Source: Flavobacteriales bacterium
Lineage (GTDB): Bacteria; Bacteroidota; Bacteroidia; CAIKAF01
Direction of reading: 5' to 3'
Length of the DNA: 64,000 bases
Assembly (NCBI GenBank): GCA_025451235.1
Contig: JANWKT010000028.1
Coordinates: 62,001 to 126,000, forward strand
The notes below the pieces were generated by a model, which saw only the letters and a list, made by a program, of their open reading frames with translations, was not told where the DNA came from and searched no databases. The position numbers were made by a program, and so were the translations under genes. Positions 52,079 through 60,804 of this stretch are shown piece after piece. The stretch's first letter is position 1; each line of letters begins with the position of its first letter.

Positions 52079-54688
52079 TTATGGGATATAGGTGGCCACC
52101 TTTTCCAAGGCTTTATTCAATCCAGCAGGATTTTTTCCTCCGGCAGTTGCAAAGAAGGCTTGTCCCCCTCCACCCCCTTGGATCTCTTTGGCCAGCTCAT
52201 TTACAATGCTCTTGGCATTCATCCCTTTATTTACAAGGCTATCACTCAGCATAACAGTCAATCCTACCTTATCACCTTGTACATTTCCCAAAACCAGGTA
52301 AAGATCACTTAATTCCCCTCTTAATTCGTAGGCTATATTTTTTAGGGCATCATTATCCAGGTCCACCCTTTCTGCCAACATATTGACCCCATTAATATTT
52401 TTGATCTTGTTTTTCAATTCAGCTTTTATTTGTTTGGTTTGAGCCGATTTGAATTTTTCCAATTCCTTTTTTAATTGCTCATTCTCCTGCAAAATACTTT
52501 CAGCACCCTTTAAAGGATCTTTGGTATTTTTCAGTATTTCTTTTAATTGTTCCAACAGTCCTAACTCCGAATTAATAAATTCTTCCGCTTTATCTGCGGT
52601 AATAGCTTCTATTCTTCTTACTCCAGCAGCCACCGAGCTTTCAGAAATGATCTTGAAGAATCCTATATGACCGGTAGCTCTTACATGGCATCCTCCACAA
52701 AGCTCCACAGAATAATTTTTATCGAAAGTGATCACCCTTACAAACTCACCATACTTTTCTCCAAACAAGGCCATGGCTCCTAAACTGGTGGCCTCCTTAA
52801 ATGGAACATTTCTTTTTTCATCGAGTTGAATATTCTCTCTAATCCTTTCATTCACCATATGCTCAATCCTCCCTAACTCCTCCTCCGTAACCTTACTATG
52901 GTGCGAAAAATCGAAACGTAAATATTCTGCGTTCACCAACGACCCTCTTTGTTCAACATGGGTGCCCAATACATTTCTCAGTGCTGCATGTAACAGATGG
53001 GTTGCACTATGGTTATTGGTGGTCAATGTTCTTAATTGTTCATCAATATGGGCAGTAAAGAGGGCTTCCGGATTTTCTGGTAACTGATCTGCAATATGAA
53101 TGATTAATTCATTTTCCTTGATCGTATCCCTAATAAATACTTTTTCATTGGGCGATTGAATGTATCCACGATCTCCCACCTGTCCTCCGCTTTCAGCATA
53201 AAAAGGCGTTCTATCCAATACAATTTGGTAAACGTCCTTCCCTTTTTGGTTTACTTTTCGGTATTTAGAAATTCTACTCTCGGTAATGGTTTCATCGTAA
53301 CCCAGAAACTCCACTTTAGGAATGGATTTTAATTCTACCCAATCACCTGCAGTAATTTTTCCAGCAGCTTTGCTTCTTTCTTTTTGTGCTTTTAAATTCT
53401 CCTCAAAACCTTTCTCATCTACACTTAATCCCTGTTCATTGGCAATAAGCCTTGTGAGGTCCGCAGGGAACCCAAATGTATCATACAATTCAAATACTTG
53501 AGCTCCTGGAATTTCCTTCCCATTTAAATTCGATGTAATTTCCTTTAGGCGGAATAAACCCATTTCCAAAGTTCTTAAAAAAGAATTTTCCTCTTCTAAA
53601 ATTACCTTGGTAATAAAATTCCGCTGGGCATGTATTTCAATAAAAGTATCCCCCAATGTTCCATCCAATTCCTCTACCAAAATATTCATGAAGGGTTTTT
53701 TCATTCCTAAAAACGAGTATCCGTAGCGGATCGCCCTTCGTAATATTCTTCTGATCACATAACCTGCTCCAGTATTAGAAGGTAATTGCCCATCGGCAAT
53801 GGCAATACCTACAGCACGTAAATGATCCGAAATAACCCGGATAGCAATATCGGTTTTTGGATCTTTACCATATACATGTCCGCTTAATTCTTCGATCCTA
53901 TAAATAATGGGCGTAAATACATCTGTATCGTAATTGCTGGTTTTACTTTGTAACACCATACACAATCTTTCAAAACCCATTCCGGTATCTACATGCTGTT
54001 TGGGGAGTTTTACCAAACTCCCATCGGCTTTACGTTCGAACTCCATGAACACATTGTTCCAGATCTCGATTACCTGGGGGTGGTCATTATTAACTAACTC
54101 TTTCCCGCTTACCTTCTTTTTCTCGGACTCTGAACGAATATCCACATGTATCTCACTACAAGGTCCACATGGGCCAATTTCTCCCATTTCCCAGAAGTTA
54201 TCCTTTTTATTGCCCATGAGTATCCTGTCTTCGGCAATAAATTGTTTCCAGGTATCAAATGCTTCCTGGTCGAAAGGTACACCATCTGCTTCGCTTCCTT
54301 CGAAAACCGTTACATATAATTTATCTTTATCGATCTTGTAAACTTCGGTCAACAATTCCCAGGCCCAGGTAATGGCCTCTTTTTTAAAATAATCCCCAAA
54401 GCTCCAGTTACCCAACATTTCGAACATGGTATGGTGATAAGTATCTTTTCCTACATCTTCAAGATCATTATGCTTTCCGCTAACACGTAAACATTTTTGT
54501 GTATCGGCAATTCTTGTATACTTGATGGGTGCATTGCCTAAAAAAATATCTTTAAAAGGTGCCATGCCCGAATTGTTGAACATCAACGTTGGATCATTTT
54601 TGATGACCATGGGTGCTGATGGAACAATTTCATGTCCTTTACTTCGAAAGAATTCTAAAAATGTGGATCGTATTTGCTTTGCATTCAT
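52079..54688 (-). CDS. alaS: Alanine-tRNA ligase
   Basis: An 869-residue class II synthetase, full length. It attaches alanine to tRNA-Ala and edits Ser and Gly. The N-terminal catalytic domain begins [20 protein letters not shown] with [16 protein letters not shown] (motif 1 region) and [11 protein letters not shown]. The editing domain has the zinc ligands [13 protein letters not shown] (HxxxH) and [13 protein letters not shown]. The C-Ala domain ends [16 protein letters not shown]. The start codon at 54688 is followed upstream by a palindromic REP-like region (54701-54765). Confidence 0.97.
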   Translation of the reverse strand: MNAKQIRSTFLEFFRSKGHEIVPSAPMVIKNDPTLMFNNSGMAPFKDIFLGNAPIKYTRIADTQKCLRVSGKHNDLEDVGKDTYHHTMFEMLGNWSFGDYFKKEAITWAWELLTEVYKIDKDKLYVTVFEGSEADGVPFDQEAFDTWKQFIAEDRILMGNKKDNFWEMGEIGPCGPCSEIHVDIRSESEKKKVSGKELVNNDHPQVIEIWNNVFMEFERKADGSLVKLPKQHVDTGMGFERLCMVLQSKTSNYDTDVFTPIIYRIEELSGHVYGKDPKTDIAIRVISDHLRAVGIAIADGQLPSNTGAGYVIRRILRRAIRYGYSFLGMKKPFMNILVEELDGTLGDTFIEIHAQRNFITKVILEEENSFLRTLEMGLFRLKEITSNLNGKEIPGAQVFELYDTFGFPADLTRLIANEQGLSVDEKGFEENLKAQKERSKAAGKITAGDWVELKSIPKVEFLGYDETITESRISKYRKVNQKGKDVYQIVLDRTPFYAESGGQVGDRGYIQSPNEKVFIRDTIKENELIIHIADQLPENPEALFTAHIDEQLRTLTTNNHSATHLLHAALRNVLGTHVEQRGSLVNAEYLRFDFSHHSKVTEEELGRIEHMVNERIRENIQLDEKRNVPFKEATSLGAMALFGEKYGEFVRVITFDKNYSVELCGGCHVRATGHIGFFKIISESSVAAGVRRIEAITADKAEEFINSELGLLEQLKEILKNTKDPLKGAESILQENEQLKKELEKFKSAQTKQIKAELKNKIKNINGVNMLAERVDLDNDALKNIAYELRGELSDLYLVLGNVQGDKVGLTVMLSDSLVNKGMNAKSIVNELAKEIQGGGGGQAFFATAGGKNPAGLNKALEKVATYIP

Positions 54689-54700
54689 TGTTTTTCTTGG

Positions 54701-54765
54701 GCGCCTTTTCCGGTGTTCTGCAGTAGTCCTCGTTCCTGCGGGCTACTGCTGCCACCCCGGGGCGC
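54701..54765. repeat. Nested hairpin, REP-like, between alaS and the RAYT gene
   Basis: Inner arms GCAGTAG (54720-54726) and CTACTGC (54743-54749), outer arms GCGCC (54701-54705) and GGCGC (54761-54765). GC-rich in an AT-rich region. Its place next to a RAYT gene suggests it is a target or product of that transposase. It would also fall in the leader of alaS. Confidence 0.6.
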
Positions 54766-54810
54766 TTTCGGCACAAAAATAGCATTTTTAGAGTAAAAAT
54801 CATCATTCTC

Positions 54811-54832
54811 GCAGCAGGTTTAAACCTGCTGC
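54811..54832. repeat. 22-bp perfect palindrome (GCAGCAGGTTT and its complement)
   Basis: Two 11-bp halves pair without a mismatch. It lies 42 bp before the RAYT start. It may be a REP arm or a binding site for the transposase. Confidence 0.7.
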
Positions 54833-54874
54833 TCAAGGCTGACATGAAATTGTATTTTTTACTATTTTTATTGC

Positions 54875-55285
54875 ATGGGACAATCAAATGTTCATGTTTT
54901 TATTCACTCCGTATGGACTACTAGGTTCAGAAAACCTTTGATACTTCCTTCTTTTGAAGAAAGACTCTTCGAATTCATAAAGCAGAATTTCAAGAAATTT
55001 GATTCAAATGTTGTTGCAATTAACGGAATGCCTGATCATATTCATGTTCTATATTGGTTACATCAATCTCAATCTATTGCATCTGTTATTAAATATATTA
55101 AAGGGGCGAGTTCATTCTGGATCAATGAACAAAAATTTTTATCCGAAAAATTTGCATGGCAAGGTGGCTACAGTGCACTCTCCATTCAATACAATAACTA
55201 CGAAAAGGTGGTGGACTACATCAACAATCAAAAGATCCATCATTCAAAAAAAAGCCTTTTTAAAGATCTGGAGGATCTTGACTAG
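54875..55285 (+). CDS. REP-associated tyrosine transposase (RAYT/IS200-like Y1 family)
   Basis: A 136-residue Y1 transposase, near the lower end of the size range. The HUH metal motif reads DHIHVLY (His55, His57); the catalytic tyrosine is Tyr115 in VVDYINNQK. It opens with VHVFIHSVWTTRFRKPLI, typical of the group. RAYTs cut single-stranded DNA at hairpins and are thought to spread REP sequences. No terminal inverted repeats or partner tnpB are present, so it looks like a single-copy domesticated RAYT. Hairpins lie on both sides. Confidence 0.92.
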   Translation: MGQSNVHVFIHSVWTTRFRKPLILPSFEERLFEFIKQNFKKFDSNVVAINGMPDHIHVLYWLHQSQSIASVIKYIKGASSFWINEQKFLSEKFAWQGGYSALSIQYNNYEKVVDYINNQKIHHSKKSLFKDLEDLD

Positions 55286-55398
55286 CCCCGACTGGCAGCA
55301 GCAGCTGACGGGGCCGGAAGCTTAGAGGCAGTTGATTTACAAGAGTGGAGTGTTAGCAAACTCCTTGCAAATACCACTGCCCCTTGGCTTCCGCGACT
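55285..55398. repeat. REP-like block after the RAYT gene, including hairpin copy B
   Basis: A first hairpin GCCCCG / CGGGGC (55285-55290, 55309-55314). A larger one follows with arms GGAAGC...GGCAGT (55316-55332) and ACTGCC...GCTTCC (55376-55392). Inside the larger one is the core TTGATTTACAAGAGTGGAG (55332-55350) and AAACTCCTTG (55358-55367), shared with copy A at 21099. The sequence GACTGGCA appears at 55290 and again at 55395. The apparent upstream extension of the M23 gene reads through this repeat and is not real coding. Confidence 0.65.
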
Positions 55399-55505
55399 GG
55401 CACTACTGCAGAAGGCGGGATAAAGCTTCTCCTGCTTCATGGTGTCTCTGGGATATAGCTACAAATATCAAAAATGACTACTTTAGTACTCCCAAAAAAC
55501 CACTA

Positions 55506-56477
55506 GTGGCGAGAACAAAATTCATATTCAATACCAAAACCCTCAGCTACGAGAAACATATCGAGCCCATTGGCCGACGTTTGCTGAAGCTGGCCTCCAT
55601 GCTTTCCACCTCCCTGGTGATTAGTGTGGTGATCATTTTTTTGGTATACAGGTTTGTGGATTCTCCCAAAGAAAAACAATTGAAAAGAGAGATCAATAAT
55701 TTAGAACTCAATTATAGTTTATTGAACCAACGGGTCGACCGGATCAATACCGTTTTAAAAGACCTGGAAGACCGGGATGATAATATTTACCGCGCCATTT
55801 TTGAGGCAGAACCTATTCCAGACGATCTTAGGCAATCGGGTTTTGCAGGTATAAACCGTTATGATAAACTGGAAGGTTACAAATATACCGAACTGATCAA
55901 AGGCTTAACGCAAAAAGTAGATAAACTCGCCAAAGCTACCGTGATCCAATCCAAATCGTACGACGATATCTGGAACCTGATCAATAACCAGGAAAAAATG
56001 TTGGGTTCCATACCAGCTATTATGCCCATCCACCAAAAAGACCTGAAACTCATGGCCAGTGGTTTTGGTGAAAGGATAGATCCTATTTATAAAACATCCC
56101 ACTTCCATGCAGGAATGGATTTTGTGGCGGACATTGGCAAACCTGTATATGCAACAGGGAACGGCACTATTGAATTTGCCGGTACCGATGACAGCGGTTA
56201 TGGAATACATGTAAAAGTGAACCATAGTTTTGGTTATCTCACCCTGTATGGCCACCTAAGTGAATTAAAATGTGTAGAAGGACAAAAAGTAAAACGGGGT
56301 GACCTGATAGGACTGGTAGGAAGTACTGGAAAATCCGTAGGTCCTCATTTGCATTATGAGGTACATAAAAATGGGATTCCGGTAAATCCGGTGAACTATT
56401 ATTTCAGTGACTTGAGTCCCGAAGAATACCTGGAGTTGATTGAACAAAGCAGGCAACCGAGTCAAAGTTTTGATTGA
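55506..56477 (+). CDS. M23 family metallopeptidase, membrane-anchored
   Basis: The start is set at GTG 55506 (VARTKFIFNTKTLSYEKH), because Bacteroidota homologues begin at this point and the longer frame is repeat DNA. About 323 residues: one membrane helix at about 30-52 (LSTSLVISVVIIFLVYRFV), a coiled region to about 100, and a C-terminal LytM domain with zinc ligands His201 and Asp205 (HFHAGMD), His250 (YGHLS) and HLHYE at 281-285. It should cut peptidoglycan cross-links in the periplasm. The stop overlaps the next gene by 4 nt. Confidence 0.92.
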   Translation: MARTKFIFNTKTLSYEKHIEPIGRRLLKLASMLSTSLVISVVIIFLVYRFVDSPKEKQLKREINNLELNYSLLNQRVDRINTVLKDLEDRDDNIYRAIFEAEPIPDDLRQSGFAGINRYDKLEGYKYTELIKGLTQKVDKLAKATVIQSKSYDDIWNLINNQEKMLGSIPAIMPIHQKDLKLMASGFGERIDPIYKTSHFHAGMDFVADIGKPVYATGNGTIEFAGTDDSGYGIHVKVNHSFGYLTLYGHLSELKCVEGQKVKRGDLIGLVGSTGKSVGPHLHYEVHKNGIPVNPVNYYFSDLSPEEYLELIEQSRQPSQSFD

Positions 56478-57916
56478 TGAGAGTTTTTTTAGCCATATTT
56501 TTATTATTATTTGTGCAGTTTTCCTTTGCCCAGGTCCGGACGATCTATACCTTTAAAGCTGAAGCCGGGTATGAATCCAAATATGGAATAGTTGCTGAGA
56601 AAACACTGGATAATGGGTTCATTTTATTTTCAAAGGCTGAAAGAACTCAACATATTCAAACAGCTTCCATTGATCAGATAAATAACCCCGATGACCAATA
56701 TTCCTATATTTTTAAGTACAATATTGGCAAAAGCAAGAAAAAATTTATTTTACCCCAATGGACATCTTCATTAGATATCATTCAGGATAAATTTATCCAA
56801 TCATCAGATCCATACTATTGCATTTACGATTTTTCGGGTAACAAACTGGTTGAAACGAAAGCTTTCGATGAGCCCATCATTTGGAATAACACGTATATTG
56901 CAAAGTCGGTCTTTTATAGCGCTGACTATAGTAGTAACTGGGGCCCATTTAGTGTATACCAGTTTTTTTCTTTCGGTGATTTTAAGGAATTATGGAAGGA
57001 CACTTTTAATAATATAAGAAAAGAAAAAGATTTTATTTTTTTGTCGAATGACCACGATCCAGGAAAGAACAAAGTTTTCAGTACAGATATGCAAGATATT
57101 TTTGGTAACAATTATTTCCCCAGATATTATCTGGAATCAGTGAACCATTTTGTGGTAGAAGAAAAAGGAGCCAATGTAATGGGGGTGATGGATATGAATA
57201 AGGAAACCTTGGTACCTCTTAAATATAGTTGGATAAACACCATCGAAACAGAAGAGTTATACCAAACAAATAAATACTCCCATAAGTACTTAATTGATGC
57301 CCGAACAGAAGATAGCTCCTTCATTTACAATAGCAGGTATAAATTATTGTTCAGTGCCCCTAGTTTTAGATATGAATTAAAAGATAGTCTGCTTGAGATC
57401 CAGGGTGGAGACTTCGAGGCTTTGATTGATACCACAGGAAAAGTAATTGTTCCCTATAAGAAATGGTGGCTGACTCTTGAAAAAGACTATATTCAAACCG
57501 GTGTATGGGATGGTAGCATTTTTGATCATGGATGGTATAATTATGGAGGGAAGGAGATCTTTCCACCCATTTATAGAAAAATAACTCCGGTAAAGGATGG
57601 CATGGTTATTTTGGAAAGAAAAGAAGAAGACCAACCCTGGAAGGTAGACTTGGCTGATATAACCGGGAAAATATATACCACAGCACCTTATGATTCCTAT
57701 CGGGGTTTTACAGATGGAGTTTTTATGTTCAGCTCCCATGGATCTATTTTCATCTATGATGAAAAAGGTAATTATCTATTCAGCATTCAAGCAAATTGGA
57801 TCAGTGATTTTGTGAATGGTGAAGCCCAGGTGCAGGTAGGCAAAAAAACAGGGGTCATCAATAAAAAAGGTGAATGGGTAGTAAAACCACGGTTTAAAAG
57901 ACTGAAAGCTAAATAG
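56474..57916 (+). CDS. WG-repeat secreted protein
   Basis: A 480-residue protein with signal peptide MMRVFLAIFLLLFVQFSFAQ. The C-terminal half has WG-type beta repeats (ALIDTTGKVIVPYKKW, GWYNYGGKEIFPPIYRKI, GVINKKGEWVVKPRFKRL). Such repeats form small beta units in many secreted bacterial proteins of unknown role. It begins within the stop of the M23 gene. A 42-bp copy of the end of that M23 gene lies just past this gene's stop, so the WG gene sits between two copies of the M23 tail. Confidence 0.85.
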   Translation: MMRVFLAIFLLLFVQFSFAQVRTIYTFKAEAGYESKYGIVAEKTLDNGFILFSKAERTQHIQTASIDQINNPDDQYSYIFKYNIGKSKKKFILPQWTSSLDIIQDKFIQSSDPYYCIYDFSGNKLVETKAFDEPIIWNNTYIAKSVFYSADYSSNWGPFSVYQFFSFGDFKELWKDTFNNIRKEKDFIFLSNDHDPGKNKVFSTDMQDIFGNNYFPRYYLESVNHFVVEEKGANVMGVMDMNKETLVPLKYSWINTIETEELYQTNKYSHKYLIDARTEDSSFIYNSRYKLLFSAPSFRYELKDSLLEIQGGDFEALIDTTGKVIVPYKKWWLTLEKDYIQTGVWDGSIFDHGWYNYGGKEIFPPIYRKITPVKDGMVILERKEEDQPWKVDLADITGKIYTTAPYDSYRGFTDGVFMFSSHGSIFIYDEKGNYLFSIQANWISDFVNGEAQVQVGKKTGVINKKGEWVVKPRFKRLKAK

Positions 57917-57923
57917 CCCGGGA

Positions 57924-57965
57924 TTAATTGAACAAGGCAGGCAACCGAATCAAAGTTTTGGTTAA
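57924..57965 (+). repeat. Second copy of the M23 gene's last 42 bp
   Basis: It matches 56436-56477 at 37 of 42 positions and encodes the same tail (LIEQGRQPNQSFG, stop). All five differences are A/G transitions. This is a gene remnant, 1488 bp from the original, on the far side of the WG-repeat gene. Confidence 0.85.
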
Positions 57966-57996
57966 ATTTGATCCATAACAATGGCTAAACATTCAA

Positions 57997-58158
57997 ATGA
58001 TGGAATTTGTTGCAAACTCAAATATGGTAAATCCCAAAGTAACAGAGAATCTTGTTGAAACCAGCATGTATAACCAGGTATTGGTGCTGATCGGCTTTAT
58101 ATCCGTGATTGCGGTGGTAGGTATTTTTTCTTACTTCCTTCTCAAAAAGAGACATTAA
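57997..58158 (+). CDS. Small single-pass membrane protein (53 residues)
   Basis: ATG 57997 to TAA 58158. A polar N-terminus (MMEFVANSNMVNPKVTENLV), one membrane helix (VLVLIGFISVIAVVGIFSYF) and a basic tail (LLKKRH). The shape is that of a type I or small tail-anchored protein with the basic end inside. The gene lies 31 nt after the M23-tail remnant and converges with lnt. No family is recognised. Confidence 0.6.
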   Translation: MMEFVANSNMVNPKVTENLVETSMYNQVLVLIGFISVIAVVGIFSYFLLKKRH

Positions 58159-58166
58159 AAAGATCC

Positions 58167-59765
58167 CTACAGCACTCTCTTCTTAAAAAATATCATTTTG
58201 ATATAGGCGAAGACCAATAGCAACATGCTCAGCCATAAAGCAGCCCTTCCCAAATAATCACCATACTCTACATAAAACGTAATATGATCATTGCCATTGA
58301 TGGTTCCTTCAATGGCTGCAGACGTATTATACTTGGTGGGTGAAATCACATCCCCTCTTTGGTTAATGAAACAGGATATACCCGTATTGGCCGAACGTGC
58401 AATGGACCTACGGGTCTCTATAGATCTTAATCTTGCATAGGCCAACAATTGTTTGTAACCGGGTCGATCCCCCCACCATGCATCATTGGTACTGATCGCA
58501 ATAAAATTAGCTCCGTTTTGCACGTATTCTCCACAATAGGCTCCATAAATACTTTCATAACAAATAACAGGGGCAGCTTTTACATTGATATCATCATTTA
58601 CAAATACGGATCTTTCCTTTTGTGTTCCAAAATCCCCGATCTGGCCTCCCAATTTAGTAAAGAACCTTTTCTGTAGAGGTTTTAATGCTTCTGCAAACGG
58701 GAACATTTCAGGTCCTGGAACCAGTTTTGATTTATGGTAGACCTGATAAGGATCTCCATTACCAATTTGAACGGCCGCATTATAATCATCATAATACCAG
58801 CCATCCGGTTGGAGCGAAGCGCTGGAGGCCACAGGTGATCCAGGTTTAAAAAATTTGTATGAAGAAATCCCTGTAATTATTTTGAGTTTTGGATAAGGAG
58901 CAATTACCTTTTGTAACGTATCCACGGCAAAATCTCTGTGCAAGCTATCCTCATTGGTTTGAACTGGAATAGCCGTTTCAGGAAAGATCAAATAATCCGT
59001 ATTGGCATTGAGATGGGGAACTGATAGTTCGATTAAATGATTGAGTTGATAAATGGCAGGGATCTGTCCGAATTTTTGCCAAGGATCTATATTAGGTTGG
59101 ATGCAAACAACATGGATGGGATTTTCTTTTTCTTTGTAAGTAGCATAACGAACCATTGAAATGCTGATTGGCACAATGAGCAATAAAGAGGTGATCAATG
59201 CCGACCGGAAATAAGCTCTTTTGTTCCTGTATTCTTTCACCGTTTCATAAATAAAAATATTCACCAGCAATACCCAAAGTGTTCCCCCCATATTACCGGT
59301 TACTTCGTACCATTGGATCAATTGGGGGTTGTTGGCAAAAACATTTCCTATCTGCAACCAGGGCCACGAAAGGTCCCAATCCAGATGTAAGTATTCAAAA
59401 GCCAGCCATAATAAAATCAATCCTACATAGCCCCTAAAAGTTCCGAATATTTTTTTTACACGCATAAAGAGCATCCAAACAATGCTCATAAAATATGAAT
59501 TGGCAAATATCGCCAGGATGGCACCTTCAGCGGATGCATACATGATCCAATAAGTGGTGAGTACATTCCAGATCACAAAAGAGAAATAAATATAGGGCCA
59601 TGCTCTTAATCCGGCATATCTTTTATCCAGTACCTGGTCAGTAACATAGAGCAACGGAATAAAAGCAATAAAGATCAAAGGGGCAATACCACGACCGGGC
59701 CAAGAGAGTGCCAACAAAAGCCCCGAAACAAGGGCAAGTATTAAATAGATCCATTTTTTATTCAT
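58167..59765 (-). CDS. lnt: Apolipoprotein N-acyltransferase
   Basis: Started at ATG 59765 (MNKKWIYLILALVSG), nine residues inside the longest frame, because this begins the first membrane helix. About 532 residues with six to seven N-terminal membrane segments and a nitrilase domain. The catalytic set is visible: Glu263 (FPETAIPV), the lysine segment YHKSKLVPGPE, and Cys402 (PVICYESIYG). Lnt adds the third acyl chain to lipoproteins at the periplasmic face of the inner membrane. Last gene of a run with the SGNH and MBOAT genes (49 nt gap). Confidence 0.93.
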   Translation of the reverse strand: MNKKWIYLILALVSGLLLALSWPGRGIAPLIFIAFIPLLYVTDQVLDKRYAGLRAWPYIYFSFVIWNVLTTYWIMYASAEGAILAIFANSYFMSIVWMLFMRVKKIFGTFRGYVGLILLWLAFEYLHLDWDLSWPWLQIGNVFANNPQLIQWYEVTGNMGGTLWVLLVNIFIYETVKEYRNKRAYFRSALITSLLLIVPISISMVRYATYKEKENPIHVVCIQPNIDPWQKFGQIPAIYQLNHLIELSVPHLNANTDYLIFPETAIPVQTNEDSLHRDFAVDTLQKVIAPYPKLKIITGISSYKFFKPGSPVASSASLQPDGWYYDDYNAAVQIGNGDPYQVYHKSKLVPGPEMFPFAEALKPLQKRFFTKLGGQIGDFGTQKERSVFVNDDINVKAAPVICYESIYGAYCGEYVQNGANFIAISTNDAWWGDRPGYKQLLAYARLRSIETRRSIARSANTGISCFINQRGDVISPTKYNTSAAIEGTINGNDHITFYVEYGDYLGRAALWLSMLLLVFAYIKMIFFKKRVL

Positions 59766-59814
59766 CCCTAAAGAAAGTACTAAACTAAACAATTTTATTC
59801 ACCCTGGAACAGGG

Positions 59815-60804
59815 TCATTTCCCAAATATGGGTTGGAGGTCATGGGCAAGCTGAGCGCTGAAGAGCATAGCCCCTTCGGTATTCAAATGATTCCCATCCA
59901 GAAAAAATTGGGAAGAATCAGACAGAGGACCATCCATATAATTGAGGATTTTGAATGAGCTGTTTTCCAATTGGTCCTCCAATAATCTGAGCATCTCGTT
60001 CTTGTTCATGAAAAAATCTCCGGTATTTTTATGTAAAGGAGCAATGATAATGACCAGAACTATATTTTTCTGCTTACAAAGCTCAATGATCTCCTGTAAT
60101 GCTTCCTGATCTTTTTGGGTGGGGTTCGAATAAAAAGGTTTCGAAACATCCAACATGAAGCCTCCATTTTTTACAACAGGTACCGGTACAAATCCATCCC
60201 GGTAAGTCAGGTCAAAAGCCGTTGTTCGATCTGCATATCCCCTATAAGATGTATATAGCATTTTATCACCTGTAAAAGGAAAACTGTAGAATGGAAATAA
60301 CTTCATATACCTTACCCGTCCGTCAAGCTTGCTCAAACCTTTATACAAAGATGGATCACCCAAATAAGGGAGAAACCTGTATAAACTGTTCACATCATTT
60401 TTACCATTCATATTATGGATATCAATACTCAGCACCACCTGTTGAATATGGTTGGATCTGGACAGAATAGATCTTAACGTAAGTGCATTGACGGGTAAGT
60501 CGGCTCCTCCCAAGCCGGCATTGTAAGATGAAAGTCCGGTGATAGAATCAATGATACCTGGAATAAGATGTGATTCACATCTGGAAGAACCCAACAAAAG
60601 CGTATTCGAATGAATGGTATCAACGAACAATTGGTTCATTTTATCATACTCACCTACCTCATGGCTTCTGATTCCCTGGTATACCAATGCCCGGATAATC
60701 CATAGTATTGTTATCAATACAATAGCCCAGGCCATGGTTTTAATTGCCAGCGATCTAAAACTGGAAGTAGATGAATTCATTGGTTCCAAATTCTCCAAAA
60801 ACAA
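59815..60804 (-). CDS. SGNH-like membrane-anchored protein, partner of the MBOAT acyltransferase
   Basis: A 329-residue protein (329 from ATG 60804; ATG 60780 would give 321 and shorten the overlap). One membrane helix at about 23-43. The rest is an SGNH-like fold: first block LLLGSSRCES and last block DGNHLNTEGA with the Asp-x-x-His pair. The middle block LGGADLPVNAL resembles the Gly loop. In alginate and teichoic acid acetylation, such proteins finish the transfer begun by an MBOAT protein. Here the start lies inside the MBOAT gene (50-bp overlap). Confidence 0.82.
   Translation of the reverse strand: MFLENLEPMNSSTSSFRSLAIKTMAWAIVLITILWIIRALVYQGIRSHEVGEYDKMNQLFVDTIHSNTLLLGSSRCESHLIPGIIDSITGLSSYNAGLGGADLPVNALTLRSILSRSNHIQQVVLSIDIHNMNGKNDVNSLYRFLPYLGDPSLYKGLSKLDGRVRYMKLFPFYSFPFTGDKMLYTSYRGYADRTTAFDLTYRDGFVPVPVVKNGGFMLDVSKPFYSNPTQKDQEALQEIIELCKQKNIVLVIIIAPLHKNTGDFFMNKNEMLRLLEDQLENSSFKILNYMDGPLSDSSQFFLDGNHLNTEGAMLFSAQLAHDLQPIFGK

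Noticed and set aside
55401-55412. TGGCAC followed by TGC, looking like a sigma-54 promoter
   Set aside because: The spacing is far too short for sigma-54, and the sequence is part of the REP-like block.
55332-55505. 58-residue N-terminal extension of the M23 peptidase
   Set aside because: It translates the REP-like block. Family homologues begin near the GTG at 55506, directly before the conserved FNTKTLSYEKH segment.
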